In this document: in pieces, positions 21,146 through 34,099 of the stretch
Numbering within the stretch: the stretch's first letter is position 1
Layout of the letters: every line of letters starts with the position of its first letter
From: Ctenosaura bakeri
Lineage: Eukaryota > Chordata > Lepidosauria > Squamata > Iguanidae
Assembly: GCA_948474755.1 (NCBI GenBank)
Contig: CAOLHI010001255.1
Coordinates: 558,001 to 622,000 of the forward strand
Length of the DNA: 64,000 nucleotides
Direction: 5' to 3'
Notes under the pieces: model-generated
What the model saw: only the letters and a program-made list of their open reading frames with translations
Databases searched by the model: none
What the model was told of the DNA's origin: nothing
Position numbers and translations under genes: made by a program

Positions 21146-22689
21146 GTATTCCCAGTCATCATAACCAGGGAGGAGGGAGATGGCTAAGGGATTCTGGAAG
21201 TTGTAATCCAAAAAGTAACATTTCCAAGTTCTGATCAAAACTCACTCATGTTCCTGGTTATATTCAGGTTGCATTTCTGAGCAAAGTATCTGCCATGGCT
21301 GGTGCTGGAAACTAATATTCTAAGGACAAAATATGAGGAGTGTGCATGAAATCCATCAGTTCTCATACGCCAAGATTACAAACTTGGAAAGAATGGTTGA
21401 ATGGAGGGATTTACAAATGCTAATGAAGAATGCTCATAATTACCTGAACGGATTCTAAATTTTGCCCCGGCTGTTCACTCACCAGTGTCTGCTAGAACTC
21501 AAACATATGAGTTATTGCGCTGGCAGAATATCTTGTAACTTCGGGCTGTATTATATGATTCAAAGAAGGCATATGTATTGTTCCTTTTCAGTAGAGCAAT
21601 CTAACAGTTATTACTCTGTGGTCAGAATTTAAGACCTTGTGTTTTAAATGACATTTCAAAAGGACACAACAATGGGCAAATGTTACAATTTATAATGGCA
21701 TTTTTTACCAAGTTACCTTTGCTAATTACTGTTTAAATATTGTTGCATATTTCTGGAGCACTGAACTATGCAGGACTCTGAGAAATAGGGTGGCGTTATC
21801 CCCTTTCAGGGAAAAAATAATATCTTTCATAGAAAAGACTCCCATAAAATGGCAATTATTGTGCTCATGGATAAAGCATAGGAGTCTTTTGTCTCTTTTA
21901 AAAAGTGAGTCACCATTTAGTCCCATTTTTTAATTCCCAGAGAACAATGGCATATTTTTCTCTCCTTTAAAGATTAAAGTTCCATTTGACCTTATATTTT
22001 ATGAAAAGTGCCTTTAAAAATGGTACACCCTTGATATTATTATGTCTTGAAATATGCTGATTTATATCTACCAGGATATGCGTGTGAGGCTGAAAGCTAG
22101 TTAAAATAATAAAGTATCCTCTTATCCTTGGGTTGCAGTAAAGAAAATAGCAGGTGGTCATTGTTTACTGTGCTAAAGCATGCCTGCTTCCATTCATTTT
22201 GGACCTGGGCTAAGTGCTGTGCTTGAATGATTTTACCCTTAACAAAGCAGCCAAGACTCTTACCCTCATTGTTTCATTTGAATGAGAACTAGCTGTTTGT
22301 GCGCCCTGGACCACTGACTATAACATAAGTCTCCAGATATATTTACTGGAGGTGAAGAGGCACAGAATTCAGAGAACAATCTTTTAATAGGACCAAGCTT
22401 TTCACATCTGACTTTACTAGTCAGAGAGAAAAGTCAAGCCGGTGTCTTTGATGAAACATCAAGAGGAGAGACAGCTTCCTCCTTTTGCTTCTGGCAATAC
22501 CAGTCTTACTGTCGGCTTCAGCTCTTTGGGTAATGCTTAGAACAGAAACAGTAGGCCCATATATTTTCATTACGGAAAGGGAACGCATGTGTGCAGTGTG
22601 ATAACGAAGGAATTGACAGGAGACGGTACTCAAAACACTCCAATGTCAGCACAATCCCAAAGTAACCAATGGTGATTACTATCAAAACC
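21146..22689. other. Unannotated stretch
   Basis: AT-rich sequence without repeat landmarks. I see no gene. It is one of the longest stretches here free of recognisable transposon. Confidence 0.4.
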
Positions 22690-22692
22690 TCA

Positions 22693-22894
22693 GGCCATTT
22701 CCACACTACATTGTTATAGTGTTATTATTCCACTTTCAACATCCTATGGCATCCTGGAGTTTGCAGTTTAGGGAAAGGCATTTAGAATTCTCAGCCAGAG
22801 AGCTCTTTGGCCTCGGTAAACTACAAACCCCAAAATTCCACCGGATGTTGAAAGTGGAATAATAGCACTATAATAGTGTAGTGTGGATATGGCC
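22693..22894. mobile_element. MITE-H copy
   Basis: Termini GGCCATTTCCACAC and GTGTGGATATGGCC. TCA duplicated (22690-22692, 22895-22897). About 202 bp. Confidence 0.9.
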
Positions 22895-23325
22895 TCAGAC
22901 TGAAAGTCCAAAAAAACCAAGCAGTGAATATATTGCACACAAAAATGTGGAGTATGACACTGCATACTTTTTCAGAAGGCCTTCCAAGGACCTTGTTTTA
23001 CCAGTGAAGTTCCACATTTCTAGTCGAAAGACAGCCATTCTGAAGGACTAAAATTTATCATTTATTGTTAAAGAAGCATATGTAGGCTGAAAGCCTACAT
23101 GCACAATTACAGACTGGCAGAGCTTGGGGAAAGTATTTTTTGGAGTACAGGTCATTGAATCTCCTGTGGCCATGCTATTTGGGGGAATTGTAGTCCAGAA
23201 AGTAACTTATCCAAATTCTGCTAGGGAATAAATCTTACTGGGTTAATGGCCAGTAGCTCTTGCAGTAGCTTTTGTTCATTTTGGTTTCCTTGCAGTGGTG
23301 ATCTCACTCAGTCAATAATCACTGT

Positions 23326-23468
23326 GGTCATTTCCACACTAGACTGCTATAGTGATATTATTCCACTTGGAATCCTGCATGGCCTCTCCCTAAACTGCAA
23401 ACCGCAGGATTCCGTAGGATGTTGAAAGTGGAATAATAGCGCTATAACAGTCTAGTGCAGAAATGGCC
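23326..23468. mobile_element. MITE-H copy, internally deleted
   Basis: Termini GGTCATTTCC and GCAGAAATGGCC. TGT duplicated (23323-23325, 23469-23471). Only 143 bp: most of the left arm core is lost. Confidence 0.85.
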
Positions 23469-23471
23469 TGT

Positions 23472-25573
23472 GTGAATAGTATTTCATAATGTGGCCCAGT
23501 AACTCACTTGGCTATCTAATGGCATTTGAATGAAGGCAGCTGAAAGCAAGGACATTACAAATGAGAAAGTTAACATATTTATACAAGGACTTGCAAACAG
23601 TTGTTTAAAAGAGGAGGAGTTATTTTACACTGGAGAAAATTTTTCCAGAATAAAAGAGAGAGGGAGAGAGAGGGAGGGAGAGAACAACAGAAATAGTTTT
23701 GGCTCAACTTTACTATTCTCATTGTGGTTTCAGAACAACAGCACATGATAAATCACTGGATCAAAAAAAAAAAAAGATACAGTACAATATTGCAGTCCAA
23801 CAATCCATTGTGACGTAAATCTTTAGAAATTAGTGGTGCAATAATCTAAAAAGAAGGATGTGGTCTAACCAAACCCACAGCATGTTCAAGAATACTGAAA
23901 GCGGCTTGTAGTTTTAACGCTCTCCAGAAATAAATCCACAGAGTGGCTATCTTACCCACTTCTTTGACATCAGCTGTCACATTTTTAAATCTCAAGCAAC
24001 TTTGCTACTGAATGTTACTGTTTACTGAATGGATTGAAAGAGTGAGGGAGGTTATTTTCTTTAATATAGCTTATATTTTTACCTAGGAGACATTTTTACT
24101 CACAGGTATAATCAGAAATGGGAAGACGGTATGCTCACCTTTTACTATAACAAATTTCCATGGAGAAATTGTCACCTATGTAGATGGTCTACTTGAATGC
24201 CATTGGAAGTGAGCCAATGCACCTTCATGAAATCAGGGTGCTTCATCTGTGATTTAATATAATTGGAAGCTATATTACGGTCTTAAGTGGAATTATCATA
24301 TTCCAAAGAACTCTACAACCAATTACATATACTGGCAAAGCTTCTGAACATGACTGCAACTACCATTAAATACCATTCCTATATTGATTGCTTTGTTCCA
24401 TTTTGCAAATTTTGGAATTTCAGGAGGCTGTTTCCACTTGTTCAAAGGAGGACAAGCTAAAAGTCCCCTGGGCTGACCAATGATGACGATCTATATCCAA
24501 TAATACAACTCCACTACAGCTGTGTAATCTGGCATGACTGTATATGCTTCCAAAACTAAATGACAGAGCAGATATATATTTTTATTTTATTTATTATATT
24601 TTATTATTTCATCTCTATATCAGAAAATTTAGTCTGAATTAGTGGTGTTAATGTTTAGTTCTTAATTATATTGGACTGGAGATAAATATCATCAGATTAT
24701 TCTTGTGTTTTATTTTCTTTTTCCTATTTTGTTCTTTTAACTCATCTTTCAATAAATAGCTTATGTGTGGACTTTGCAAAATGTAGGACCTACCAAAATG
24801 TCTCTTCTTTAAAAAAAATGAAGAGCATAACACTTAACAGATCAGAGGAAACTCCACTCTGTACATTTGTTTTATCTAAAACTTGTGGTAACTTCTTGTG
24901 ACTCTCACATCCCTTTATCTCTAGACTTCAGTTAGTTTAGAAAATGATTTACTATATGCCAAACGGTTTTAGAGAATTTCATTTATTATTCCACCAAATC
25001 CCTACACTGGCTTCCAGTTAAAAAACCCATCTGGTGTGGAACTTTCTGGTAATTTAGAAATTCTGACACCCGAAATGCTGAGGCAATGTGCTTCACTTTT
25101 TTAAACTGCTGATTGTTTATTTCCTTTTTCCAGTGAAGATAAGAAGGTGGCTCATGGTTAAACTTTTTATTGCTCATGCCTAATATATAAGGCATTCCTT
25201 CCTAAAACTATTAGACCACTTTTATCTGGGGCTGCTTTTAAGTAATAAACCAAAGAAAGCCATTTTACTTTTGTTAAGTGTCTGATGACTAAACGTCAAG
25301 CTTAGTTACAATAAGAACAATTTATTGTAATAGTTGTCTTCAAGTGGACTGTTGTCTCTTCAGTATAACCTTAGAAGAAGATAATATTGCTTCCCAGATT
25401 TATAAAAGTCTTACAGCATTGAAGTTATCTCCTCGACTCCTTCTGAAGTTGCTTTCTAGCTATATCTGTCAATAACAAATTTAACATACATAATTGATGG
25501 TTATGTGAGTAGGTAAATTAAAAGTAAAATTCTTCCTGTGGAGTAACACACATCTCTCTTAACTTTTCCAGAC
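23472..25573. other. Unannotated stretch
   Basis: About 2.1 kb of AT-rich DNA with a short A run at 23763-23776. I find no gene, repeat boundary or conserved motif I can name. Confidence 0.4.
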
Positions 25574-25574
25574 A

Positions 25575-25575
25575 C

Positions 25576-25606
<31 letters not shown>

Positions 25607-25795
25607 GTGCCTTCAAGTCATTTCCAACTTGGGGAGATTCTAAGAAGAACCTATCACGGGATTTTCTCAGGGCTGAGAGTATATGATGTGCCCAAGGTCA
25701 CCCAGTGGATTTCCATGGCCAAGCAGGGAATCAAACCCTGGTCTCCAAGGTCACAGTCCAGTGTTCAAATCATTATACCACACTGTCTCTTACAG
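25575..25795 (-). repeat. Sauria-type SINE with (GTT)n tail
   Basis: Begins with about 10 GTT units, then 'gtgccttcaagtcatttcca', 'ggtcacccagtggatttcca' and the tRNA-like head. Confidence 0.85.
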
Positions 25796-25850
25796 ATACT
25801 GTTGGTAGATGTTTCAGTCAGTACTTGGTTTGTCAAGCAGAGTAGTCATC

Positions 25851-25949
25851 CAGAGAGCTCTTTGACTTCAGTAAACTACAAACTCCAGAATTCCACAGGA
25901 TGTTGAAAGTGGAATAATAGCACTATTACAGTGTAGTGTGCAAATGGCC
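25851..25949. mobile_element. MITE-H right half
   Basis: Runs from 'cagagagctctttgacttca' to 'gtgtgcaaatggcc'. The left half is missing. Confidence 0.7.
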
Positions 25950-26000
25950 TTAGTCATGTAAGAGTAGCTTAACCTACAATGTTTGTGCATAATATAACAC

Positions 26001-26417
26001 AGAGGCCCTTTCTGCAGCTTACCTTTCTCCGGTGATGATGGTGGCAGCAGCTGTCCTGGGAGGGGGGCACGAGGGAGCGCTCCCATCCACATCGGCTGAC
26101 TCCATGATCCAGGAAACATGATGGCCCCGCCACATCCTGCTGCAGCATAGCCGGGTACTATCCCAGGCTGTGCTGGGAGAGGCAGTGCAGCCATTGCGCT
26201 TCCAGGGCCTCTGCAAACAAGGTAAGTGTGGGCGCACAGCAGGAGGGTGGTGTGATTGCTGGTCATTGATGAGGAAAACCTGTCAATTGTTTGCGGTGTG
26301 ATCCTGCTGCCTGGGAACAGGGGAAGGATGGGACCGTGATGACATTGTGCATAAGCGTTGTCACGGTCTCATCCTTCACCTTTCCTTATGGCAGATTGGG
26401 AGAGTGGAGCAGAAAGT
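26001..26417. repeat. GC-rich foldback element with internal hairpin
   Basis: Begins GGCCCTTTCTGCAGC and ends with a loosely inverse GGAGCAGAAAGTGTC. Inside, 26323-26344 pairs with 26359-26377 (gaaggatg...catccttc) as a hairpin of about 19 bp. The start resembles the local Harbinger-like termini. No clear target duplication. Confidence 0.45.
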
Positions 26418-26884
26418 GTCAGTCTGATGTAGTAAAGATAGTGAAACACTAAAAAGTAGCTCTAGGGTCAGAGTGAAACTGGAAGAGAGTGGGTGTGGAA
26501 AAGCAAACAGGAAGTCACCATGATATAGGCATGCAACTATTGCTAACTTTCAGTTTGGATTTTTGTTTGTTTAGTATTTATTGCTTATGTAGGTTTTGAG
26601 GGAGAGTTTAAACATTAAAGGACTCCACTTTCTCTCCTTGCAATTATACATGTGGGAATACAAGCCATCTAACAATAAGCTTTCATGTCCCATGTTTTCT
26701 GTTTCTTCACCCTTCCTCTTATGATCACTGACATGTATCAAATTCCATGTCCTATACATTAAACCATTTAGCCATCTGCTGATTTTCCCTTTTTGCTATA
26801 ATGTCTGGGGAGAACAACATTAAATTGCTACTTTGAGGACTACAGTTGGATTTATGCATGAGTAAACATGCAAAGCATTATACT

Positions 26885-26985
26885 GTTAAGACTGCATTTT
26901 TATGCATTTGTACCTGACAGTATTCCCTACAAAACTCAGTGGAAAATAACTTCCAAGTACACATAGATCAGACTGCAAAGCACTG
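26885..26985. repeat. Fragment of a palindromic dispersed repeat
   Basis: 'actgcatttttatgcatttg', then 'ctcagtggaaaataacttcc', then 'agactgca'. It is palindromic in outline and diverged. Confidence 0.4.
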
Positions 26986-27329
26986 GATAAAGGTTACAGG
27001 TGCCTTGTCAACCTTTCCAAATTAATGTCACTGGGAATGGGTTGACATGTAATCGGGTTGCAGCCCTAGGCACACTTACTTGATAACAAAGCTTTTTGAA
27101 TAGAGTTGCATTGGTGTCATTTATTGGCAACATTCTACTCCCTGATGTTCCTAATTAGTGCATCCATGATCTGTTTCTTCCCATGTGCATAAATGTCTAT
27201 AAGGAAGCAGACTGCTAAGGGCATATTCTCTTCTCCTTCATTCATTCTCAGCCAGGTATACAAAGGGTGGGATCCAGAGGAGGCTAAGTCATGTTTTACT
27301 CTATTGAAACAAATAGGACAAGTTAGTCA

Positions 27330-27425
27330 TGATGACTAATTGTAGTCCCACTGATTTCAGTGCAATCCTCTATGTGTTTGCTGGGTAGTGAGCTGCATAA
27401 AATTCAGTGAGGTTCACTCCCTGAT
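27330..27425. repeat. Fragment of the same dispersed repeat
   Basis: 'cccactgatttcagtgcaat' then 'cctctatgtgtttgctggg' matches the motif set of 26885-26985 in diverged form. Confidence 0.35.
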
Positions 27426-27719
27426 AAATGAGGATGTGATTGAAGTCCAAAGAGTGTCAGGTCGACAGCTCCCTGTCATGAGTATAATCATGGGGAAAGA
27501 AGAGTTTCACATCACATATGCATTCATGTATCGCTAGACTTGCTAATGTGCGTGTAACCACCAATATGGGAAGTATCGCTACAACGCATCCATTCTAATT
27601 GTTATAATTGATAACTATTGTAACAATGTATTTGCTGAGGGGAAAAGAGCTAGAGAATCTTAAGCAGGAAAACAACGGTGAAGGAAGTTATGAGAAGAAA
27701 GTGGTGTTGATGTAATAAA
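27426..27719. other. Unannotated stretch
   Basis: Nothing recognised. Confidence 0.35.
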
Positions 27720-27720
27720 A

Positions 27721-27913
27721 AGGACTACACTGTTATAGTGTTATTATTCCACTTTCAACATCCTGTGGAATCCTGGGATTTGCAGTTTAGGGAGGGACAT
27801 TTAAAATACTCAGCCAGAGAGCTCTTTGGCCTCAGTAAACTACAAACCCTAGAATTCCACAGGATGTTGAAAATGGAATAATGGCACTATAACAGTGTAG
27901 TGCAGAAATGGCC
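27721..27913. mobile_element. MITE-H copy, left terminus eroded
   Basis: Left end starts at 'aggactacactgttatagtg', without GGCC. The right end GCAGAAATGGCC is intact and followed by TAA. Confidence 0.8.
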
Positions 27914-27916
27914 TAA

Positions 27917-28340
27917 GAAATGCATCAACAATTGTTCAAGGTTAAGGAAGCTTGGGAAAGGCACCATCTTGGCAAAGAACAGACAATGCTGTACAAACCA
28001 ATGGAAGCTTAGCATACAAGAATTTGCACTGATCGCTTATAACAGTATATGATGGCTGTACAAACCAGTTTCAGCAACTTGTGTGGAAGTGTGCTGTTGT
28101 TATGCATGTTTTCCAGTGAATAAACTGCTGCTAACTTCAGAGTGTATTCTTTGGAGTATGAATTATCTGGTGTCTGACAAAGAGTTTCAAACTACTTTGG
28201 ATCTAATCTATCATGCCAGGACAATGCATGCATGCTACTTGCATTGTCCTCTTTGTGCATTAACTATAATTGTTGTTATTCCTACTATCTACATGAATTT
28301 GCTTTATTCCATAAAGCCTACATAGCGGGTTACAAAACAA
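27917..28340. other. Unannotated stretch
   Basis: No gene supported. The 80-codon open frame at 28083-28325 (+) shows no known domain. Confidence 0.35.
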
Positions 28341-28399
28341 TGCAAAAATAGCTATAAACAGCAATAAAAGACATTATTATCAAAAATGAATACTGAAAT

Positions 28400-28615
28400 G
28401 TTGCCACCTGCTCCGAGCTTTCAAAGATAGGGCAAGTTAAACGTCTAAGTAAATTAAATTAAATTGTTCTCTTATCATGCAATTTTTTTATCTTGTAATG
28501 TTTTAAATGCTATTTCTAGAAAGTGGTTTTAATGTTGTCACCTGCTTTAGCCATCAGAGTCAGGGCAGGTTTAAAAATCTAAACAAAGTAAATTAAATTA
28601 ATTTTCTTACAGGAG
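28400..28615. repeat. Two diverged tandem copies of a retroposon-tail-like segment
   Basis: About 28400-28465 and 28530-28605 share 'tgtt(g/a)(c/t)cacctgct', 'cagggcagg(t/g)tt' and 'taa(a)gtaaattaaatt'. They resemble the 3' tails of reptile LINE/SINE families. Confidence 0.4.
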
Positions 28616-29579
28616 TCTCCAAAATATCGCTCGCTGTTCACTTTCAACATGCTATATTCTGAGTTATTGGGAATGGAAAATGTCCTCATACAATTGCTAA
28701 TCTGCTTTTGGTACAGCTGCTTTTTTAACTAACAACTTCCAGTTTATTTTGTTTCATACAATTCTTTATTCAAAAAAATCTTTAAAAAAATAGTTTTAGT
28801 TGCAAAAAATTTCTTAGCCAAAGGGCTTGTTGAACATAGCTTGCAATTTTGAGAAGTTTATGACTTACAGATTTCTTATAGCATGGGTATAGGTTTTCAG
28901 CCACCTTCAGACCACAGGTCTTGTAGTATATTAAGACAGAAACTTTGGCCCTTTTCACACGGGGCTCTGAAATCTTCCCCCCGCGATCCAGGCAGGCTTT
29001 TTTCCCCAAACCCCGCTAAAACGTGCCGAACTTTTGTCGTTTCTCATGGCTCGATCGGCAAGAGGCTAGGCGAGCATTATCGCATTCACACAGCGCGGCC
29101 ATGCCCCTCCCAACGTTGCCCTTTTCCCTGCCCTACCTAGCGTTTGATTGGCGGTCCCCTTTTTTTCAAAAAGTAAAAGTTTGGGCGTATCGATCGCCAA
29201 AACGCACGCGCGTCCCCTCGCACCCTCCCGGGATCCACCCCCTCCCCCGCGCCTGCTGAAACGCCGCGGAAACTTTTGACAAAAACTTTTCCTGCCCGCT
29301 CGCTTTTTGTGGGTTGGCGAGCGAGAAATTTGGGGGGAAATGGCTGGGCTCCTTGCCCCGTTTATGACAGCAAATTGCAGCCTTGTTAGGAGCGCTTGAA
29401 TATTGCTGGCCCGAAGATGGTGCGAGTAGGCGCAGGCTCGCAAGGAACCGTCACGCTGCCATGAGACCTCGAGGTTGTATTACACAATTCTTGCACCTCT
29501 CTTGTATGAAGTCCCGCGCCCCAGAAGGTGGTGGGTTGGGGGCCCAATGGGCGGGCGTGGTGGAGCGAGGGAGGTGCTG

Positions 29580-31239
29580 CAGAAATGGGATGACTGCCAG
29601 GGGTTTGTCCATTTGGGATGACGAAAGCCACCCTCTTTGAAATTGCGGGGCGCCTGCGTCCCTACCTTGAAAGAAGAACCACAGGGATGAGGCAAGCGAT
29701 TTTGTGGGGGAGAGGGTGGCCATCACCGTGTGGTGGTTTCATCGCCCCTGATATACCGGAAGACAGCGAACACTTTTGGCCTGGGAGTGTCAACGGTGTT
29801 TCATCGTGATCGAGGTGTTTGCGATCGAGCATGAACTCCTTGCATCCACTGTGTGCTTGGGGGACTACCGGAGGGTAGGTATGCTGATTCCCAAACCCAG
29901 TGGGCTTAAATGGGAGGAGGAGGGGGTTTGGTTTTCTCTGGGAGAAGAGGTTGGGTTTTGCAGTGAACTGGCGCCAAGACTGTAGAGTTGCCAAGCAAAT
30001 TGCCACCCAAAGAAGGTGCATGGATGTCCAGGGGGTTTCCCCGGTATCCGGATTATTTTAATTAAGGCCTGCCAGCAGAAATTTCCCCCTGTAAAGATAC
30101 CAGCTGAAAACAGCTAGCTGTGGAGGCACTGCGGGATGTGGTTGTGGACCTTCAGGTTTGGGGGCGCCCCAGCAAAACCCAGTATATGCCATCTCGGTCA
30201 TCATGGCCCCTTGGGATGAGCGGGAGGCAGCGGGGCCCTTTTTGCCCCCTCCATAGCGTGACATAACTGCTGAAGGCAACCAGGTACACTCTGCGAGGCT
30301 TGCCTTTTTTTCCCCCACAGTGTTACTTTATCACCCCATGGGGAGCGCGCGATTTCTTTGGATTTGGTGCCCGTTTTAATGTGGGGGCCAAGCAATGAAG
30401 TTGTGTCCTGTCCTCCAAGACACTAGGCCAACCAGGTCCCATTGGGGTGTGTGCGCGTGCGCCACCACAAAATTTTTCCCTCAAACCAGCTGGAAACTGA
30501 CTACTTTTTTCCCCTTGCCCTCTACATTCACGGGGTTTGGATGGTTTCCGCCAGATGGGTTTCCCTCAGTGCGTTCGAGCTGTGGATGGCACGCACATCA
30601 AAGTAAGACCCCCCCAAGGGGCGCGGGGAAGAATTCTGAACAGGAAGAGCGCATTTTCCATTCTCCTACAGGGAACAGTGGATCATTCGGGGAGGTTTGT
30701 GGACATCGTGCTGGGCTACACTGGAAAAACGCACGATCCCTTTCGTTTTCAGGCACTCATCACTCTGGCATGCCATGGAGGCTGGAAAGTTTGTACCCGG
30801 GAACCCGACCATCACCATAGACGGTGTCACCATAGGCCCAGTTATTCTGGGCGACGCTGATACCCACTGTCGAGATGGCAAATTTAAAGCCTTACGGGGG
30901 CATTGCCCCCAAGAAGATAGCCTACAACAGGGTGTTCAACCACTGTAGGAATGTTGTGGAGCGCGCATTTGGCCGGCTTAAGGCCAGATGGGGGTGTCTC
31001 TGGGCCCCCTTTTGACCGTTTCGGAGAAGAACTACCTCCCCGTGGTGTCTGCTTGTGTGGTGCTACACAACATTTGTGAGAGCAAAGGGCACCTTCTCCA
31101 CCCCGTGATACAGAACCCAAACCCCCCTTGACTCTGAGACGCCCCGACAGGGAGTCCCGTCCTCATGACTCCCAGGAGGTCCATGGGGGAACTGGTGAGG
31201 GACGCTATCGCCAATATGATTGCGGGCGACTCCAATTAG
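29580..31239 (+). pseudogene. PIF/Harbinger DDE transposase, frame-broken
   Basis: The exon 1-like part (about 29580-29876) reads 'MTKATLFEIAGRLRPYLERR', then in shifted frames 'GERVAITVWW', 'TANTFGLGVSTV' and 'ELLASTVCLGDYRR': the N-terminal part of HARBI1-type transposases. It may end at a GTAGGT splice donor near 29876. Exon 2-like sequence from about 30530 gives 'MGFPQCVRAVDGTHI', 'GPVILGDA' and 'FNHCRNVVERAFGRLKARW'. The three catalytic acids of the DDE_Tnp_4 family are D at 30585-30587, D at 30853-30855 and E at 30959-30961. They fall in three different frames. The C-terminus probably ends at TAG 31237-31239, with AATAAA at 31374. The frame shifts I traced lie at or beside short C or T runs, and no substitution-type stop was seen. 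It is non-functional as written. A sequencing-error origin of the shifts remains possible. Confidence 0.85.
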
Positions 31240-31373
31240 CTGTCACTTTTTCCCCCCCCCTTTTTGGAGCGTTTCCCCCACACAGCGAGGAGTGGGTCCT
31301 CCTTCAAGCTGTACCTGGACTATATTGATCTCTTGTGTTACTGGACGGCCATTTAACCCAAAATGTTATAACA

Positions 31374-31379
31374 AATAAA
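31374..31379 (+). promoter_or_regulatory. Poly(A) signal of the Harbinger transposase
   Basis: AATAAA about 135 bp after the likely transposase stop, at a plausible distance for transcript 3'-end formation. Confidence 0.5.
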
Positions 31380-32684
31380 TATTGCGTCTGTTTATTGAAA
31401 ATGGTAATAGGTTTTATTTGACTGTTTTGATAAATGCGGAAAAAAAAAAACTTTTGGGGGGGAAAGGGGAACCCCATTATGAACAGTTCTCATCGACAAA
31501 CAAGTACATCGCTGGCCCGCTTAAAAGGAAAAGCTGGGCCCTTTGGATTTTTTTTCCCTGCCCCAGGGCCCACAAAGTGCTCAAGGGCTATAAATTTGCC
31601 GTGGCTTCCTGGCCCTTGCGGCCTTCCCCTTTCCCCTCCCTCCTGCCCCCTGGCTGGGAGCCGCCGTTTCGCTGCTCCCGGCTTTTTGCGCTGTGCTCCC
31701 CAAAAGTTAGCTGTGGGGACCGGGAGGAGCCAGGAGGTGATTGGCTTGTTCCGCCCACGGCTGTTACCGCATCTGAAATATTAGCCCATGGCAGTGGCGC
31801 ATACCCTTAGAAATTGATATTATCTCCTGCCGCGCATTCTCTCCCCTGTCGCTATCTCGAGCCGCCTGCTCGCGATCCATGGCCATCTGTTGCAAGCTCC
31901 TCTCCTCGTTTTACGCATGAAGTCCAAGGTTCCCTTGCATGGGCCCGGGGGCCCTTGTCCCGGCCCCCTGCTGCGGTTCTGTTCCTGCTCATCCTCAGGC
32001 GTGACAGGGGGGACATTTCGCCGTGGGCATCTCGCTCTCCCTGTCCGGGCTAGTGCTGGGGCAGTCATCTTTTCAGAATAAATTGAGAAGTAAAACCTCT
32101 TCATTCGGAGCTAGGGACACAACATGTATGAGCAAGTGGCGATTAGACAGCCTTTTTTGAAATCAAGGTACTCAAAAAACTTAAAAGATAGAAACCACAC
32201 AAAACAGTTGTCACAGTCATGTACCTTGCTTCATGTAAGGCTTCAGCCTCCAACTGGAAGGTTGCCAAGAAACTTTAAATGGCAATCCAACAACAGGCAG
32301 AATTTTTAAATGCCATTTTCCGGGCATTGCCCTAAGGGATGCACAGAAACTTTAACTGTGAAGATAACAGCATGCTGAGGTTGTCCCGGCCATGAAGGCT
32401 AAAAGTACAATGGGCATATCAAGGCCGCCGAGTAACGCCATGCTCTGAATCTCCAAACCTGTGGTGACAAATCATACCACGGTTATCCCGATGCAATATA
32501 AACTCCCCGCAGCAATATTTCGGCTGAACACCTTAACTCACCAGCAGCCGTGGTGCTAGAACTCCCCGGTGCAGGAGTTTCAACCTGCATAGTTGTGGGG
32601 CAGCTTTTCTTGATCCCTGCTTGGAGGTAAAACGAAATAGTTAGACCTTGCTGCAGGAGGCTATAAGTGGTTGGCCTGGGACGA

Positions 32685-32878
32685 AGCCACCCCCACACTG
32701 TTACAGTGCATTATTCCACTTTCAACATTCTGTGGAGTTGTGGGATTAGTAGTTTGCTAAAGCCAAAGAGCTCTCTGACTGAGAATTCTATATACCCTTC
32801 CCTAAACTACATACCACAGAATCCCATAGGATGCTGAAAGTGGAATGCTGCGCTGTAACAGTGTGGTGTGGAAATGGC
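32685..32878. mobile_element. MITE-H copy inside the Harbinger block
   Basis: Left end degraded (AGCCACCCCCACACTG). Right end GGTGTGGAAATGGC. The palindromic core is present. It inserted after the large transposon or as part of its amplified copy. No clear duplication. Confidence 0.8.
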
Positions 32879-33051
32879 ATTGTCACTTAAGTCCCCTAAG
32901 GTTTCTCCTTTGGGAAATTTTCCCCACTCCTGCAAGCAAAGAATGGTAATGTAAATGGCACTGATGTCACCTAGAGAGTGAAAAGTTCCCTGGAAAGTCG
33001 ACATGCCACCCCTTTTGCTGCGAAAGAAGGGTTTCCAAAGGAGCAGCAGGA

Positions 33052-34095
33052 GTGGTGGGCCGTTGTGGCCATGCACGTGACACGCCCTGCTTGCATGTGA
33101 GGCCTGCTCTCTGGGCCTCATCCACCTGTTATTTATTTATGTCCGTTTTCCTGCGTTGCCCTGAAACCACGAAGGGTTATTGTACAGTAAATCAAAATGT
33201 AATGTATTGTAAACCCATTCCCGCCTCACCTAAAAACCCCCCTCATATGAAGTTTGTTCAAACAGTTCCTGGCTATCAGTTTTGTTTCCCCCCCCTGAAA
33301 AAGGGAAAATCGGATTTGGGGGGGGGCGCAAAAAAAACATATAGGGGAAGGGAAAATCCCTCAAATCGCTGCCCTACGTACCTTCTGATGCCGCGTTCTC
33401 ATTCGCTGGTTGCTCGGGTCCCATGGCGACCTGCAAGCTCTCAACGACTCTTGGAGGTTCGGCACTCGCGTCCCCCCCAAAATCCTGGAAAGTTCCTCAA
33501 AGTAGGGACATTCCGCCCTGGCTGCGCCCGTCCGTTTTTTTTTCCGCCACAGCCTAGCGGTTTGGCTGCACGCAGTCTTTTAGTTTCGTCCTGCACTCCT
33601 CAGCGGTCCGCCTATGTCCCCCTAAAACATTTCCCCCCCGCAATCTCCTCGAAAATTTCTATATTTCTGTAGGTAGTCTGGAGGTCCCTCTGGAACCTAC
33701 GTTCACCCCAAATGTCCAGGAGATTTTTTATCTTTCCCTATGGCGCCAGGCCAAGCCTCTTGGCCTTATGGCCTGTCCCTCAAAGGAAACCCTTCCCCCC
33801 TCCACGCTGCAGTCACTCCCCTGCGTGTGCTCCCCCCCTTTGCATGTTACCTTTTTTTGGGGTTTTTTTTTCCTTTTTCAAACCTCCTTCCCCACTACAT
33901 GTCCTCCCAAGCGAAAAATGGCTCCTCCCTCTGTTTTCCTTCCTCTCGTCGCGTTTCGCGCATGCGTCCTCCTGGCGCGCGGGAAATGGCGGCGCCAAAA
34001 TATCCCCTAGTGGACAATTGCTGGTACTGCAGCCGCGTGGTTTGTTAGTGGGGGCGGACGAGGGGGATTCCTGCAGAAATGGCGGCCGGACCGGT
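33052..34095. other. GC-rich transposon spacer with spurious long open frames
   Basis: Frames of 206 codons (33052-33672) and 128 codons (33712-34098) are rich in P, S, F and R and lack any domain. High GC removes stop codons in several frames at once, so these are not credible proteins. The segment could include promoter or 5' UTR of the Myb-like gene that follows. Confidence 0.45.
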
Positions 34096-34099
34096 TGAG

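Noticed and set aside
29383..30021. Several 60-119 codon open frames on both strands as separate genes
   Set aside because: They are out-of-frame shadows and fragments of the single broken transposase gene.
33052..33672. 206-codon open frame as a novel protein
   Set aside because: Low-complexity P/S/F/R-rich composition in very GC-rich DNA, overlapping frames open on both strands, no motif, and it lies inside the transposon.
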